A stretch of DNA of 46,754 nucleotides from Bacteroidales bacterium (GTDB lineage Bacteria > Bacteroidota > Bacteroidia > Bacteroidales > Muribaculaceae), in contig JAQXIE010000086.1 of NCBI GenBank assembly GCA_029007645.1, positions 1 to 46,754 on the forward strand, written 5' to 3'. The position numbers were made by a program, and so were the translations under genes. Below the pieces are notes generated by a model. It made no database searches and was not told the origin of the DNA. It saw only the letters and a program-made list of their open reading frames with translations. Below, one piece after another: positions 17,008-26,915 of this stretch. How positions within the stretch are numbered: the stretch's first letter is position 1; each line of letters begins with the position of its first letter.

Positions 17008-19470
17008 TCAGGCCGGATCGATGTCATAGTATATTACCGTAGATTTCATATCGGGCGACTTTGCCGTGCGTTCGAAGATTCCGTGCAGCAGTTCCTTGAC
17101 TTTTTTCATCGACGCTTGCGATTCTACCTTCAGCATCAGACCTTGGATATACCATAGCGCCACACGGCTCACGAACGGTTTCTGGGGTCCGAGTACGCGG
17201 TTGCCGAATACGGCCCGAAGCTCCGCCGCATAGGTCGCCGACGCCCTGTCGAGCGCGCGGGCATCCTTGTTCTTCAGATAGATGTTGATTACCTTGGTAA
17301 AAGGCGGGTAATTGAACTGGCGCCGGTGCTCGATTTCCTGCGAATAGAATCCCGTATAATCATGACGCACGACATGGCCCAGGACCTCGTTGTCGGGCTT
17401 GGACGTCTGGATCACGACAGTCCCTTTCTCCTGACGGCGTCCCGCACGTCCCGCAACTTGTTCCAGCATGTTGAACGCACGCTCGTCGCTGCGGAAATCC
17501 GGAAAATTCAGCAGGGTGTCGGCACTGGCCACACCGACAACGTTTACTTTCTCGAAATCAAGACCTTTGCTGATCATCTGCGTCCCCACCAATATGTCGG
17601 TCTCATGATTGGAGAAGCTTTCGATGATCTGCTGGTAGGAATCCTTGTTGCGCGTCGTGTCGAGATCCATACGTGATATCCTGGCATCGGGGAACGCCTC
17701 CTGTACATCCTCGGCTATGCGCTCGGTGCCATAGCCGAAGGTCTCGATGCTGTTCTGTCCGCATACCGGACACAATGCGGGAAGCACGCGCGAGTATCCG
17801 CAATAATGACAACGCAGCATGCCTGTGTTCTTGTGGTAGACCAGCGATACGTCGCAGTTGTCGCATTTCGGCACCCATCCGCACTGGCGGCAGACTACCA
17901 TCGGCGCGAAGCCTCGCCGGTTCTGGAACAGGATGGCCTGACGCCCGGACGCCATGGCGCGACGAATACGATCCAGCAAGGGCGTCGACAATATGCCGCG
18001 CACCTGCTTCTCTTTACGTTGACGGGGCATATCGACAATCTCGACGTCCGGAAGCACCGACCCTTCGTAGCGTTCCGTCAGGGTCACGAGGCCGAACTTG
18101 CCGTTCTTGGCTTTGTAGTAGGTATCGATGGCCGGTGTGGCCGATCCCATCAGCACATGGGCGCCATGCATCGACGCAAGTACCATGGCCGTGTCGCGTG
18201 CATTGTAGCGCGGTGCCGGATCAGATTGCTTGTAACTGCTCTCATGCTCCTCGTCGATTACCACGAGTCCAAGCCGTGAGAAGGGGAGGAACACCGACGA
18301 CCGCACCCCGAGGATCACAAGCGGTTCCGAGGAATCGAGCAGCCGTTTCCAGATGTCGACCCGCTCATTGTCCGAAAATTTGGAATGATATACAAGCAAT
18401 CGGTCTCCGAATACTTTGCGAAGTCGGTCGGTGAGCTGTGTCGTGAGCGAAATTTCAGGCACAAGATATAATGCCTGGTTGCCGTCGCGCAGTGCCGCGG
18501 CTATCAGATGAGTATATATTTCGGTTTTACCGCTGCCGGTGATTCCATGGAGCAGCACAGGTTTGTTTTCACGGAATTGTTCCAGAATCGCGCCGTGCGC
18601 TTCACGTTGAATGTCGGTAAGCGGGGCCAATTCCGGTTCGTGCGTTTCCGACTCGGGGTTGAAACGATTCACGGTCCGCTTCTCGATCTTGAAAATGCCC
18701 TTGTCCTGCATGGCCTTGAAGATGGATGGCGAAATCTCGGGCAGTTCCATCAGTTCCGCTTTCGTCACATCGCGCAACGCATTGGCAGGATGCAGCCATC
18801 CCGACTTGTCCAGGTAAGTCACCAACAACCTCTCCTGACGCTGGGAGCGGCCGACCATATCGAAGAACTCATGAAGCCTGGTCTGGTCGCCCCGTTCGGC
18901 TCCGAGTGTCACAAAGGTCTCCTTTCGGGCCCGATAACGCTCCACAACCTGCTCGGCCACGGTCAGTATCTCGGCTTCGATCAACGATCCGATCAGTTTG
19001 GTGACATTCCGGATTTTCAGCTCATTCTGTATATCGGAGATCCGCATGCGACCTTTGTGCTGCAAAAGGCTCATGATCACAGCCTGATGATCGGATATGG
19101 TGAAACCTTCGGGAATTTCGAAATCATCGTTAAGTGTCACAAACGTCTCGCTCTCGGGCTTCAGGCCGGTCGGCAATGCCGCTTTCATAACGTCCCCTTC
19201 GCTGCACAGATAATACTCGGCGATCCATCTCCATAACTTCAGCTGGGGATAACGCACCACGGGCTTACGGTCCATGACCGCCGCGATCTCCTTCACTTCG
19301 TAATCGGGCCGGTCATTGTGCAGATGCGACACTATGCCCGTGTAATACTTCTTGCGACCAAACTGTACCAATACCCTTGTGCCTGTCTGCAAAAGATCCT
19401 TCAGTTCCTCCGGAACGCTATATGTAAAAGTGCTTTGCAGCGGCAGCGGAAGTATTATCTCGGCGTACAT
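17008..19470 (-). CDS. priA: Primosomal replication protein N' (PriA helicase)
   Basis: From the ATG at 19470 the protein is 820 residues, normal for PriA. An in-frame start at 19566 would add 32 residues, but the promoter-like box at 19497-19504 lies inside that extension and the family begins at '[10 protein letters not shown]'. The N-terminal DNA-binding domain is followed by a superfamily 2 helicase core with Walker A GITGSGKT (309-316) and DEEH (406-409). A zinc module with eight cysteines (527, 530, 536, 539, 554, 557, 567, 570) follows. PriA reloads the replisome at stalled or collapsed forks. It heads the run that continues into bioA-bioF-bioGC. Confidence 0.96.
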   Translation of the reverse strand: MYAEIILPLPLQSTFTYSVPEELKDLLQTGTRVLVQFGRKKYYTGIVSHLHNDRPDYEVKEIAAVMDRKPVVRYPQLKLWRWIAEYYLCSEGDVMKAALPTGLKPESETFVTLNDDFEIPEGFTISDHQAVIMSLLQHKGRMRISDIQNELKIRNVTKLIGSLIEAEILTVAEQVVERYRARKETFVTLGAERGDQTRLHEFFDMVGRSQRQERLLVTYLDKSGWLHPANALRDVTKAELMELPEISPSIFKAMQDKGIFKIEKRTVNRFNPESETHEPELAPLTDIQREAHGAILEQFRENKPVLLHGITGSGKTEIYTHLIAAALRDGNQALYLVPEISLTTQLTDRLRKVFGDRLLVYHSKFSDNERVDIWKRLLDSSEPLVILGVRSSVFLPFSRLGLVVIDEEHESSYKQSDPAPRYNARDTAMVLASMHGAHVLMGSATPAIDTYYKAKNGKFGLVTLTERYEGSVLPDVEIVDMPRQRKEKQVRGILSTPLLDRIRRAMASGRQAILFQNRRGFAPMVVCRQCGWVPKCDNCDVSLVYHKNTGMLRCHYCGYSRVLPALCPVCGQNSIETFGYGTERIAEDVQEAFPDARISRMDLDTTRNKDSYQQIIESFSNHETDILVGTQMISKGLDFEKVNVVGVASADTLLNFPDFRSDERAFNMLEQVAGRAGRRQEKGTVVIQTSKPDNEVLGHVVRHDYTGFYSQEIEHRRQFNYPPFTKVINIYLKNKDARALDRASATYAAELRAVFGNRVLGPQKPFVSRVALWYIQGLMLKVESQASMKKVKELLHGIFERTAKSPDMKSTVIYYDIDPA

Positions 19471-19496
19471 TGTCTGGTTACTTGCTCTTTTTACCG

Positions 19497-19504
19497 CAAA
19501 AATA
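19497..19504 (-). promoter_or_regulatory. Candidate -7 box for priA
   Basis: TATTTTTG on the minus strand, 26 bp before the preferred priA ATG. No good TTTG at the correct distance, so only the -7 element is supported. It lies back to back with the box for the divergent gene at 19518. Confidence 0.45.
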
Positions 19505-19517
19505 CAAATTTTTTTAC

Positions 19518-19525
19518 TAACTTTG
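19518..19525 (+). promoter_or_regulatory. Candidate -7 box for the tandem barrel genes
   Basis: TAACTTTG fits TAnnTTTG and lies 28 bp before the ATG at 19554. A -33 box is not evident. Confidence 0.45.
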
Positions 19526-19553
19526 CGAATCAAGAACCATAAACTGAAATCAG

Positions 19554-20201
19554 ATGAGAAAGACACATGCTGCGATAATGGCGGTTGTATTGGCTCTGAT
19601 ATGCGTAGCTAACGCACAGGCCGAATTCCGTATCGGCCCGCGTTTGGGAATGAATATTAACAAGTTGAGCTTTGATAAGAACATTCTGGACGGATCCAAT
19701 CGCCTCGGATTCACGGGCGGTGTTCAGGCCGAATACTGGCTCCCGATCGTCGGGCTCGGCGTAGACTTGTCGGTGATGTACACATACATGGATTCCAAAG
19801 TGAATTTCGCCAACGGAGATCAGAACACCGAGGCTGTATTCGACAAGTTGAGATCAAAGCCTGCGCGCAACTTCATCGAGATTCCTCTGAATATCAAATA
19901 CCGTTTCGGAATCGGCGCGATCAGCCGCATATTCGCCCCGTACGTATTCACAGGTCCCGGTGTTGCCATCAGGCTGGACGGTTCCGATTACAATGCCTCG
20001 ACTCAGTGGGTATGGAATCTGGGCTTCGGGTTCGAATTCATCCGCCATCTTCAGCTCAGCGCAAGCTACGGTTTCGGCATGAACAATATTGTGGACGGCA
20101 AAAAGCTGGAAATCCCGATCATCGGAACCACAACATTGCATAGCGATCAGATCAAGGTAAAGAACAATTACTGGACAGTCACCGCTGCCTGGATGTTCTA
20201 A
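19554..20201 (+). CDS. PorT-like outer-membrane beta-barrel protein
   Basis: This 215-residue protein has a signal peptide (MRKTHAAIMAVVLALICVANAQA) followed by short amphipathic strands with a typical opening (FRIGPRLGMNINKLSF). Internal strands such as FIEIPLNIKYRFGIG and FVFTGPGVA-like segments are present, and it ends in aromatic-rich WTVTAAWMF. This is the pattern of the small eight-stranded 'outer membrane beta-barrel / PorT' families common in Bacteroidetes. Function is unknown. A homologous barrel gene follows 9 bp downstream. Confidence 0.85.
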   Translation: MRKTHAAIMAVVLALICVANAQAEFRIGPRLGMNINKLSFDKNILDGSNRLGFTGGVQAEYWLPIVGLGVDLSVMYTYMDSKVNFANGDQNTEAVFDKLRSKPARNFIEIPLNIKYRFGIGAISRIFAPYVFTGPGVAIRLDGSDYNASTQWVWNLGFGFEFIRHLQLSASYGFGMNNIVDGKKLEIPIIGTTTLHSDQIKVKNNYWTVTAAWMF

Positions 20202-20210
20202 TTTGCACAC

Positions 20211-20822
20211 ATGATGAAAAAATTTCTTGTAGCGTTCCTCCTCCTTACATCTGTATTTGGTGCATCGGCCAAATTTCGCTGGGGTCCCACTGCAAGCGTG
20301 AACTTTTCGGACTATAACTGGAAGCAGGATCTGGTCCAGACCGACATGCGCACAGGTTTCAATGTCGGAGTAATGGGCGAGCTGATGATCCCCGGAATCG
20401 GATTCGGTATCGACATGGCCCTGCGTTACTCATATCGAGGCGCATGCGTGCATTTCAACGACCAGCCAATTTGGAATGATCACGGCACCGGCAAGACCAA
20501 TCTGTATCTCCACACGCTTCAGGTACCGGTCAATCTCCGGTTCAAATGGACACGTATGGACGGTCTGGAGAATATCGTTGCCCCACTGGTATATGGCGGA
20601 CCTGTGTTCAATTTCAACTTAGGACATTCCAAGTGTGATGCCATAGATGTTCCCGCCGGTTCGGTCGGACTGCAGGTTGGCGGCGGTGTCGAGCTGTTCA
20701 AACGCTATCAGATCACCGGAGGATATATGTGGGATATGACTTACGACGTGCAGACCAAGAAACTTGATAATTTCAATGCACGGCTAAACGGCGGCTTTAT
20801 TTCTGTTGCCGTACTGTTCTAA
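20211..20822 (+). CDS. Second PorT-like outer-membrane beta-barrel protein
   Basis: The 203-residue protein has a signal peptide (MMKKFLVAFLLLTSVFGASA) and the same architecture as the upstream gene product: FRWGPTASVNFSDYNW at the mature start, IPGIGFGIDMALRYSY, TLQVPVNLRFKW, and a terminal strand ending AVLF. The parallel placement of these segments suggests an old tandem duplication with much divergence. The spacing of 9 bp to the first barrel gene and 15 bp to the Fe-S assembly gene suggests one operon. Role unknown. Confidence 0.85.
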   Translation: MMKKFLVAFLLLTSVFGASAKFRWGPTASVNFSDYNWKQDLVQTDMRTGFNVGVMGELMIPGIGFGIDMALRYSYRGACVHFNDQPIWNDHGTGKTNLYLHTLQVPVNLRFKWTRMDGLENIVAPLVYGGPVFNFNLGHSKCDAIDVPAGSVGLQVGGGVELFKRYQITGGYMWDMTYDVQTKKLDNFNARLNGGFISVAVLF

Positions 20823-20837
20823 ATTCACAGCAAGATT

Positions 20838-21197
20838 ATGAGCGAGGAGAACAACAAACCTGCCGTCAATGCCGATGATGTTGCCGAGGCCCTGCGAATC
20901 GAGGAGAAGGCCGTGGAATTGCTCAAGACGGTCTATGACCCGGAGATTCCCGTAAACATATACGATCTTGGCCTGATTTATAAGGTGTACTATGAGACCG
21001 AGACCAAAACCCTGCTTGTCAACATGACGCTGACGGCGCCTTCCTGTCCCGCGGCCGATTTCCTGCTCGAGGATGTGCGCCAGAAGCTCGTCAGCATCGA
21101 GGGCCCGGCCAAGGTCGACCTCCGGCTCGTGTTCGAGCCCGAATGGAACCAGGACATGATGTCGGAAGAGGCTAAGCTTGAACTCGGATTCCTTTAA
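20838..21197 (+). CDS. DUF59 / MIP18-family Fe-S cluster assembly factor (SufT-like)
   Basis: The 119-residue cytoplasmic protein carries the DUF59 fold: helix EEKAVELLKTVYDPEIPVNIYDLGLIY (seen as VYDPEIPVNIYDLGL), the strand VNMTLTAPSCPAADF with the conserved Cys, and a C-terminal EPEWNQDMMSEEAKLELG. Proteins of this family (SufT, PaaD-like, MIP18) help mature iron-sulfur proteins. The wording DPEIPVNIYDLGLIY plus SCPAAD fits the SUF-associated branch. It is not next to suf genes here, but it is cotranscribed with envelope genes, perhaps only by position. Family call is firm; the specific client is unknown. Confidence 0.9.
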   Translation: MSEENNKPAVNADDVAEALRIEEKAVELLKTVYDPEIPVNIYDLGLIYKVYYETETKTLLVNMTLTAPSCPAADFLLEDVRQKLVSIEGPAKVDLRLVFEPEWNQDMMSEEAKLELGFL

Positions 21198-21242
21198 TCC
21201 CTCGCAGGGTATAATTCAGCAATAGTATAAACCCCGAGAGCA

Positions 21243-21986
21243 TTGTCCAAAGCGTACTTCCTCAGCGATCTGCACCTCGGTGCGCCTTACTTCAGCGACT
21301 CCCGTGAGGCTGAAGCCCGCGTGGTACGCTTTCTCGATTCCATCAAGGATGATGCCGATGCCATTTATCTTCTCGGTGACGTTCTCGATTACTGGTATGA
21401 ATACCGCTATGTCGTGCCCAGGGGATTCGTGCGGTTCTTCGGAAAACTGGCCGAACTTGCCGATTCCGGAATAAAGATCGTCTGGTTCATCGGCAACCAT
21501 GACATCTGGATCTTCGATTATCTTCCTTCGGAAATAGGCGTCCGGGTCGTGGACGGAAGCCTTACGGAATGCATAGACGGCCATTATTTCTTTATGACAC
21601 ACGGTGACGGCATCGGCAAACTGCCCGCATCGTTCCGATTCCTGCGCCGGCTGTTCCGCAGCCCTATATGTCAGAAACTTTATTCGGGCATACATCCGCG
21701 ATGGACTGTGCCTTTCGCATACAACTGGTCGCGTCACAGCCGTAAAATAGAGGGTCCGTCGCCCGAAGACGCTCAGCGAATGATGCGCAACATAACCGAG
21801 TTCAGCATCGAGTATCTCAAGGAGCATCCTGAGATAAATTTCTTTATTTACGGCCATCTGCACCTGTTGAAGGATATACAGTTGTCACCGACATGTCGCA
21901 TGCTGGTGTTGGGGGAGTGGCTCGTATCTTTCAGCTACGCCGTATGGGACGGATCGGAAATGACCCTGCGCCAATTCAACGGTTGA
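21243..21986 (+). CDS. LpxH-type UDP-2,3-diacylglucosamine diphosphatase
   Basis: The 247-residue calcineurin-like phosphoesterase has the metal-binding motifs SDLHLG (D9, H11), LLGDVLDYW (D46), FIGNHDIW (N85, H86), MTHGDG and YGHLHLL. These fit the lipid A enzyme that cleaves UDP-2,3-diacylglucosamine to lipid X at the inner membrane. The start must be TTG at 21243: a stop (TAA) lies in frame at 21228-21230, no ATG or GTG falls between, and the first metal motif is only seven residues in. Its TGA directly abuts the stop of the convergent small membrane gene. Confidence 0.88.
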   Translation: MSKAYFLSDLHLGAPYFSDSREAEARVVRFLDSIKDDADAIYLLGDVLDYWYEYRYVVPRGFVRFFGKLAELADSGIKIVWFIGNHDIWIFDYLPSEIGVRVVDGSLTECIDGHYFFMTHGDGIGKLPASFRFLRRLFRSPICQKLYSGIHPRWTVPFAYNWSRHSRKIEGPSPEDAQRMMRNITEFSIEYLKEHPEINFFIYGHLHLLKDIQLSPTCRMLVLGEWLVSFSYAVWDGSEMTLRQFNG

Positions 21987-22184
21987 TCACTTATTCTGTT
22001 CTTCTCGCTTCTTAAGGAAAAAATAAACAAGGGCAATAAGCAACAACTCCGAGCAGAACACCACAATCAGGCGCGTCGTTTCTCCCGTACGTATCAGTTC
22101 GGGAGCAAAGAATGCAGTCATTCCTGCCAGATACACAAGCAAAAGGCAGGGTATCCAGGTGGAGCGGGGAATATTTCTTTTCAT
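21987..22184 (-). CDS. Small two-helix membrane protein
   Basis: The protein is 65 residues from the ATG at 22184 (MKRNIPRSTWIP); an ATG two codons earlier is also possible. Two hydrophobic segments (CLLLVYLAGMTAFFA and LIVVFCSELLLIALVYFFL) flank a short polar loop, and the tail is charged (KKREEQNK). Proteins with this opening and layout recur in Bacteroidales as uncharacterised small membrane proteins, which supports it being real. It lies 44 bp after the exonuclease gene on the same strand, and its stop touches that of the convergent phosphatase gene. Confidence 0.65.
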   Translation of the reverse strand: MKRNIPRSTWIPCLLLVYLAGMTAFFAPELIRTGETTRLIVVFCSELLLIALVYFFLKKREEQNK

Positions 22185-22228
22185 TTGCATGTCTGTTTTG
22201 CAGATTGTGATTCTGTTTTCGGTTGTGG

Positions 22229-22924
22229 CTATGCCTGAGATTCCGTTTGCGCCTGAGCTTGCGGCTGAGGCGGCCGGATATCGCTCAGCAGTCTGTAATA
22301 TGGCGAGGACTTGGCATCGAAGCCGAAGGCGTTCAGATAATCATATATCTTGATACAAGCATATGCGTCAAGGGCTGCATAGGCTTGCTGATGCGGTGTC
22401 AGCGTGGGTGCCTCCCAGTTGGTGAGGCGCTGTCCCTTCGATATACGCTCTCCGAAGAGTATGCCGTAGATGCGCGCCAGACTGTTGTCGAGAATATAAT
22501 ATTTCTTCACATAACTCTGCAGGTCGATGAAACCGCCCGGTTCCAGTTCGCCGAGTTTGCGCAGATTATGAAAATCATCGTGAATGGAAACACCTATCTT
22601 CAGGATATCGGGATTCTCCATCAGAGCTTTCAGGCTGTCGTGCGCTCCTATATGATTAAGGCGGAAAAGATAACAGGTGTCGTGAGTCGACAGTTGAAGC
22701 AGGGAAACAAGATTTGACTGTCCGCGCTTAAAACTCGGCTTTGTCTCCGTGTCGAATCCGATTTCACTCTCCTTGTTAAGTTCGGCTACTGCTGCATCGA
22801 CATCCTCAGGTTTGTCTATGACCACTATCTTCCCTTTGAAAGTCGCTATAGGGAGTTCGGCAAGCTCTGTCTTCGAGATGCTTGCCATCCGTTCGTTATC
22901 ATTAAGATCAGTTATGTTTTCCAT
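22229..22924 (-). CDS. DEDD-type 3'-5' exonuclease (RNase D-like)
   Basis: From the ATG at 22924 the protein is 231 residues. The longer frame would start with TTG inside the bioD stop region and is less likely. Exonuclease motifs are IGFDTETKPSF (Exo I, D and E), a central GVSIHDDFHNLRKL segment (Exo II D), and AYAALDAYACIKIYDYL (Exo III, D with Tyr four residues before it). Thus it belongs to the DnaQ-like RNase D superfamily but lacks an HRDC domain. The C-terminus is a Pro/Gln/Ala-rich tail (PPQPQAQAQTESQA). It is downstream of bioD by 17 bp. Substrate (RNA or DNA) is uncertain. Confidence 0.88.
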   Translation of the reverse strand: MENITDLNDNERMASISKTELAELPIATFKGKIVVIDKPEDVDAAVAELNKESEIGFDTETKPSFKRGQSNLVSLLQLSTHDTCYLFRLNHIGAHDSLKALMENPDILKIGVSIHDDFHNLRKLGELEPGGFIDLQSYVKKYYILDNSLARIYGILFGERISKGQRLTNWEAPTLTPHQQAYAALDAYACIKIYDYLNAFGFDAKSSPYYRLLSDIRPPQPQAQAQTESQA

Positions 22925-22941
22925 AGTTCGCAATATAACTC

Positions 22942-23601
22942 TCAAATAGTTCCCATTTCAAGAAAATATGCATCAGGGAAATGTCCTTTTAACCACCGAC
23001 GCGTATAGTCGCAGGTGTCGTCGGCTATAGGTTTCTCCGTATCAAAATGATGATTGTAAATCACTGCGAAGAGCCGGAGCCCGTAGTCCTTGATGGCGTT
23101 GAGCGACAACAATGTGTGATTGATGCTTCCCAAGGTGGAATTGGTGACAAGCACCACAGGGAGATTGTGATCCCTGATATAGTCGATGGTCAGGTATTCA
23201 CCCTTAAGAGGCACCATCAGTCCACCGGCTCCTTCGATCAGCACGTGGTCGTAGTGGGTTAGCAATGTTTCGGTGGCACCCGTTATTACATCAAAATCTA
23301 TTTCGCGGCCATCTATACGTGCCGCCAGCTCGGGCGACGCAGGGTAAGTGAATATTATCGGAGCCGTGAGATGCCGGAGGTCGACATCAAGCGCTCCTTG
23401 TCCCGTGATCCGGCGGTGCAGCTGTATATCCTCGCTGAATTCCTGATTGCCGGTCTGGACAAATTTCTGCGTCACGACGCTCATGCCCCGCTCCATCATC
23501 GATTTCGCAAGCCAGCCCGTGGCATAGCTTTTGCCGGCATCGGTGTCGATGCCAGTGATGAATAACCGTTCAGGAAATTCCTGAGGAAACATATTATCCA
23601 T
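22942..23601 (-). CDS. bioD: Dethiobiotin synthetase
   Basis: From the ATG at 23601 the protein is 219 residues; a longer frame begins at 23664 inside glyA. The shorter start places the P-loop GIDTDAGKS at residues 17-25, as usual in BioD. Other motifs are QKFVQTGN, LIEGAGGLMVPL, and VLVTNSTLGSINHTLLSL. The enzyme is an ATP-dependent carboxylase that closes the ureido ring of DAPA to make dethiobiotin. The usual GTDT is GIDT here, a mild change. It is separated by about 6 kb from bioA-bioF-bioGC and instead follows glyA. Confidence 0.93.
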   Translation of the reverse strand: MDNMFPQEFPERLFITGIDTDAGKSYATGWLAKSMMERGMSVVTQKFVQTGNQEFSEDIQLHRRITGQGALDVDLRHLTAPIIFTYPASPELAARIDGREIDFDVITGATETLLTHYDHVLIEGAGGLMVPLKGEYLTIDYIRDHNLPVVLVTNSTLGSINHTLLSLNAIKDYGLRLFAVIYNHHFDTEKPIADDTCDYTRRWLKGHFPDAYFLEMGTI

Positions 23602-23657
23602 TATCGATTCATTAAAGTGACTGAGGGAGGCGCAAACCTCCTTCAGCCTTTGTGTTG

Positions 23658-24938
23658 TCACCATGCGAACATGGGGAAGTCGTTCATCATCTCGTTGACC
23701 TCCTGACGGACCTTGCGGATATTCTCCTCGTTGTCGGGATCACGGAGCACACGGTCGATGAAGTAAGCGATTTTCTCCATCATGTCCTCCTTGGCGCCAC
23801 GAGTGGTGATGGCTGCCGTACCGAAACGGAGTCCGCTTGTCAGGAACGGGCTGCGTGTGTCGTAGGGCACCATGTTCTTGTTGGCCGTGATGTCGGCTTC
23901 GACCAGTACGCGCTCGGCCTTCTTACCACTCATCTCGGGGAATTTGGGGCGCAGGTCGACAAGCATGCAGTGGTTGTCCGTACCGTCGGAGATAATCTTG
24001 TAACCACGGTCCATCAGTGCTTTCGACAGTGCCTGGGCGTTCTTCCTGACCTGTGTGGCATAGTCTTTCCACTCGGGCTGAAGAGCCTCGCCGAACGCGA
24101 CGGCTTTGGCTGCAATCACATGCTCCAGAGGACCGCCCTGAACACCGGGGAACACTGCGGAGTCGAGAAGTGCCGACATCTTGCGGATCTCGCCCTTGGG
24201 ACTTTTCTTGCCCCAGGGATTGTCGAAATCCTTGCCCATCAGGATCAGACCGCCACGGGGACCGCGCAGGGTCTTGTGAGTCGTGGTCGTCACAATGTGG
24301 GCATGCTTCACAGGATTCTCCAGAAGACCTGCGGCGATGAGGCCGGCAGGATGGGCCATATCCACCATGAAAATTGCGCCGATCTCGTCGGCAAGTTTGC
24401 GGATACGTGCGTAATCCCACTCACGGCTGTAGGCGCTGGCGCCGGCTATGATCAGTTTGGGACGTTCGGCACGCGCTTTCTCCTCCATCTCATCGTAATT
24501 TACACGGCCCGTTTCCGGATCAACTGTGTAGCTGATGGCATTGAAATGAAGACCCGAGAAGTTCACCGGGCTTCCATGGCTGAGATGACCGCCGTGACTT
24601 AGATCCATACCCATGAAGGTGTCGCCGGGCTGAAGGCATGCCATGAAAACCGCCATGTTGGCCTGTGCACCACTATGAGGCTGTACGTTCGCCCATTCGG
24701 CTCCGAACAGTTCCTTGGCTCTGTCGATGGCAAGCTGCTCTGCCTCGTCGACTATCTGGCAACCGCCGTAGTAACGATGGCCCGGATAGCCTTCCGCATA
24801 CTTGTTGGTCAGACACGAACCCATGGCCCGCATCACTTCGTCACTTACAAAGTTCTCGCTGGCTATCAGCTCTATTCCCCGACGCTGGCGAAGATGCTCG
24901 CGGTCGATGATGTCGAATACTTTGTTGTCTCTTTGCAT
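23658..24938 (-). CDS. glyA: Serine hydroxymethyltransferase
   Basis: The 426-residue PLP enzyme interconverts serine and glycine with tetrahydrofolate and is the main source of one-carbon units. Sequence marks include [48 protein letters not shown], and the PLP lysine K222 in [15 protein letters not shown]. Length is typical and the frame is intact. It lies 27 bp downstream of nqrF and is probably on the nqr transcript, with bioD following. Confidence 0.97.
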   Translation of the reverse strand: MQRDNKVFDIIDREHLRQRRGIELIASENFVSDEVMRAMGSCLTNKYAEGYPGHRYYGGCQIVDEAEQLAIDRAKELFGAEWANVQPHSGAQANMAVFMACLQPGDTFMGMDLSHGGHLSHGSPVNFSGLHFNAISYTVDPETGRVNYDEMEEKARAERPKLIIAGASAYSREWDYARIRKLADEIGAIFMVDMAHPAGLIAAGLLENPVKHAHIVTTTTHKTLRGPRGGLILMGKDFDNPWGKKSPKGEIRKMSALLDSAVFPGVQGGPLEHVIAAKAVAFGEALQPEWKDYATQVRKNAQALSKALMDRGYKIISDGTDNHCMLVDLRPKFPEMSGKKAERVLVEADITANKNMVPYDTRSPFLTSGLRFGTAAITTRGAKEDMMEKIAYFIDRVLRDPDNEENIRKVRQEVNEMMNDFPMFAW

Positions 24939-24965
24939 GTTATGGTGTTTATTTTGTTTTCTTGA

Positions 24966-26258
24966 TCAGCCTCCGAAGTTATCGTAATGGATCGATCCGG
25001 GTTCTACGCCGAGGTTGTAAAGCATATTGTTCACGGCATTGCTCATCGGGCCGGGACCGCACATGTAGTACTCGATGTCCTCGGGTGCCGAATGATCCTT
25101 CAGGTAGGTCTTGAACATTACGTCGTGTACGAATCCGGCAGTGTAAGCAACTCCGGCTGCATCAGCGGCGGGATCGGGTCGGTCCAGTGCCAGATGGAAG
25201 TGGAAATTGGGGAATTCCTTCTCGAGTTCCAGGAAATCCTGGAGATAGAACACTTCGTTCAGGGCACGCGCACCGTAGAAGTAGTGCATCTCGCGGTCGC
25301 GGCACTGGCGTGTCTTGGTCATCCACATGATCTGAGCGCGTAGCGGTGCCATACCGGCGCCACCGCCTACCCATATCATCTCGGCCTTCGAATCCACGAT
25401 GGGGTGGAAGTCTCCGTAAGGTCCCGACATCATCACCTTGTCGCCCGGCTTGAGCGAGAAGATGTAGCTCGATGCGATTCCGCAGGGCACATCCTGGAAG
25501 CCTACCTGAGGCTTCGGCTTGAACGGAGGCGTGGCGATACGTACGGTCAGCATGATGCGGTCGCCCTCTTCGGGATAGTTGGCCATAGAATATGCGCGGA
25601 CTGTCTCCTCGTCGTTCTTGGCCTTCAGACCGAACAGACCGAATTTCTGCCATGCCGGCAGGTATTCCTCGCCGATCAGCGACTTGTCGATATCACCGTC
25701 ATAGGTCATCTCATATTTGGGTATGCGGATCTGAGCGTAGCTTCCCGGTATGAAGTTCATATGCTCTCCCTCGGGCAGGCGTACGATGAACTCCTTGATG
25801 AATGTGGCGACATTCTTGTTGGAGATAACCTCGCATTCCCATTCCTTGACGTCGAGGGCCGACTCGCTTACCTTGATGGCCATGTCATTCTTGACCTTGA
25901 CCTGGCAACCAAGTCTCCAGTGATCCTTGACTTCCTTGCGCGAGAAGTGTACGGCTTCAGTCGGCAGTATGTCGCCGCCGCCCGAAAGAACCTGTACTTT
26001 GCACTGGCCGCAACTTCCCTTGCCGCCGCATGCCGACGACAGGTGGATGCCGTTCTCACCCAACGTGGCCAGCAGACTCTTGCCGGCACCGGCGTGAAGT
26101 ACCTTCGATCCGTCGTTGATATCAATGGCTACCTCGCCCGAATTTACAAGATAATGTTTGCATACCAGGAGGATGATGGTCAGCGCCAGCACTATCACCA
26201 GGAAGATCAGTGCGGCTACCATTACATTGTCCCAGTTTATATTACATAATATATACAT
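24966..26258 (-). CDS. nqrF: Na+-translocating NADH:quinone reductase subunit F
   Basis: The 430-residue subunit has one N-terminal membrane helix (about residues 13-33). A 2Fe-2S ferredoxin domain follows with C77, C83, C86 and C118 (CGGKGSCGQC and GCQV). Then comes an FAD/NADH-binding ferredoxin-reductase module (RAYSMANYPEEG for FAD, WVGGGAGMAPLRAQ for NADH, and YYMCGPGPM near the end). It accepts electrons from NADH and passes them into the complex. It is the last gene of the nqrABCDEF operon, 11 bp after nqrE. Confidence 0.97.
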   Translation of the reverse strand: MYILCNINWDNVMVAALIFLVIVLALTIILLVCKHYLVNSGEVAIDINDGSKVLHAGAGKSLLATLGENGIHLSSACGGKGSCGQCKVQVLSGGGDILPTEAVHFSRKEVKDHWRLGCQVKVKNDMAIKVSESALDVKEWECEVISNKNVATFIKEFIVRLPEGEHMNFIPGSYAQIRIPKYEMTYDGDIDKSLIGEEYLPAWQKFGLFGLKAKNDEETVRAYSMANYPEEGDRIMLTVRIATPPFKPKPQVGFQDVPCGIASSYIFSLKPGDKVMMSGPYGDFHPIVDSKAEMIWVGGGAGMAPLRAQIMWMTKTRQCRDREMHYFYGARALNEVFYLQDFLELEKEFPNFHFHLALDRPDPAADAAGVAYTAGFVHDVMFKTYLKDHSAPEDIEYYMCGPGPMSNAVNNMLYNLGVEPGSIHYDNFGG

Positions 26259-26269
26259 GATTGGCGATA

Positions 26270-26884
26270 TCAGAGTTTAATGCCGAGGAAGCTCATGAAA
26301 GCGATTCCCATAAGGCCTGTGATGATAAATGTTATACCTACGCCGCGCAGAGGAGCGGGGACCTTCGATTGATCCAGACGCTCACGGATGGCCGCCAGAC
26401 AGGTGATGGCCAGCAGCCAGCCGATACCGGATCCGGCTCCGTAGACTGTGGCTGTCCACGCATTGCTGAAATCACGCTGCTGCATGAACAGAACCGCTCC
26501 CAATATGGCGCAGTTCACAGCTATCAGCGGCAGGAAGATTCCAAGCGAATTATACAGCGCCGGTGCATATTTCTCTATCACCATCTCCAGAATCTGAACC
26601 AATGCAGCGATTACCGCAATAAACATGATCAGTCCCAGGAAGGAGAGATCGGCGTCGGCGTATTCCTGTCCCAACCAGCTCAATGCTCCGGGCTTCAGGA
26701 TAAACTCGTTGATGCACCATGTCACGGGCAGCGCTATGATCAGCACAAAAGTCACAGCCACACCCAGTCCGAAGGCTGTCTTTACGTTCTTGGACACCGC
26801 CAGGAACGAACACATACCTAAGAAGTAGGCGAATATCATGTTGTCGATGAAGATCGACCGTATGAACAGATTTAAATTTTCCAT
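26270..26884 (-). CDS. nqrE: Na+-translocating NADH:quinone reductase subunit E
   Basis: The 204-residue inner-membrane subunit has about six hydrophobic helices. It opens with the conserved [22 protein letters not shown] and contains [15 protein letters not shown]. NqrE and NqrD are homologous and together coordinate an iron centre with membrane cysteines, here in FLGMCSF and NCAILGA. It is 31 bp downstream of nqrD. Confidence 0.96.
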   Translation of the reverse strand: MENLNLFIRSIFIDNMIFAYFLGMCSFLAVSKNVKTAFGLGVAVTFVLIIALPVTWCINEFILKPGALSWLGQEYADADLSFLGLIMFIAVIAALVQILEMVIEKYAPALYNSLGIFLPLIAVNCAILGAVLFMQQRDFSNAWTATVYGAGSGIGWLLAITCLAAIRERLDQSKVPAPLRGVGITFIITGLMGIAFMSFLGIKL

Positions 26885-26915
26885 TTTCTTCTTTATGCGG
26901 AGTTATTCCTGACTA

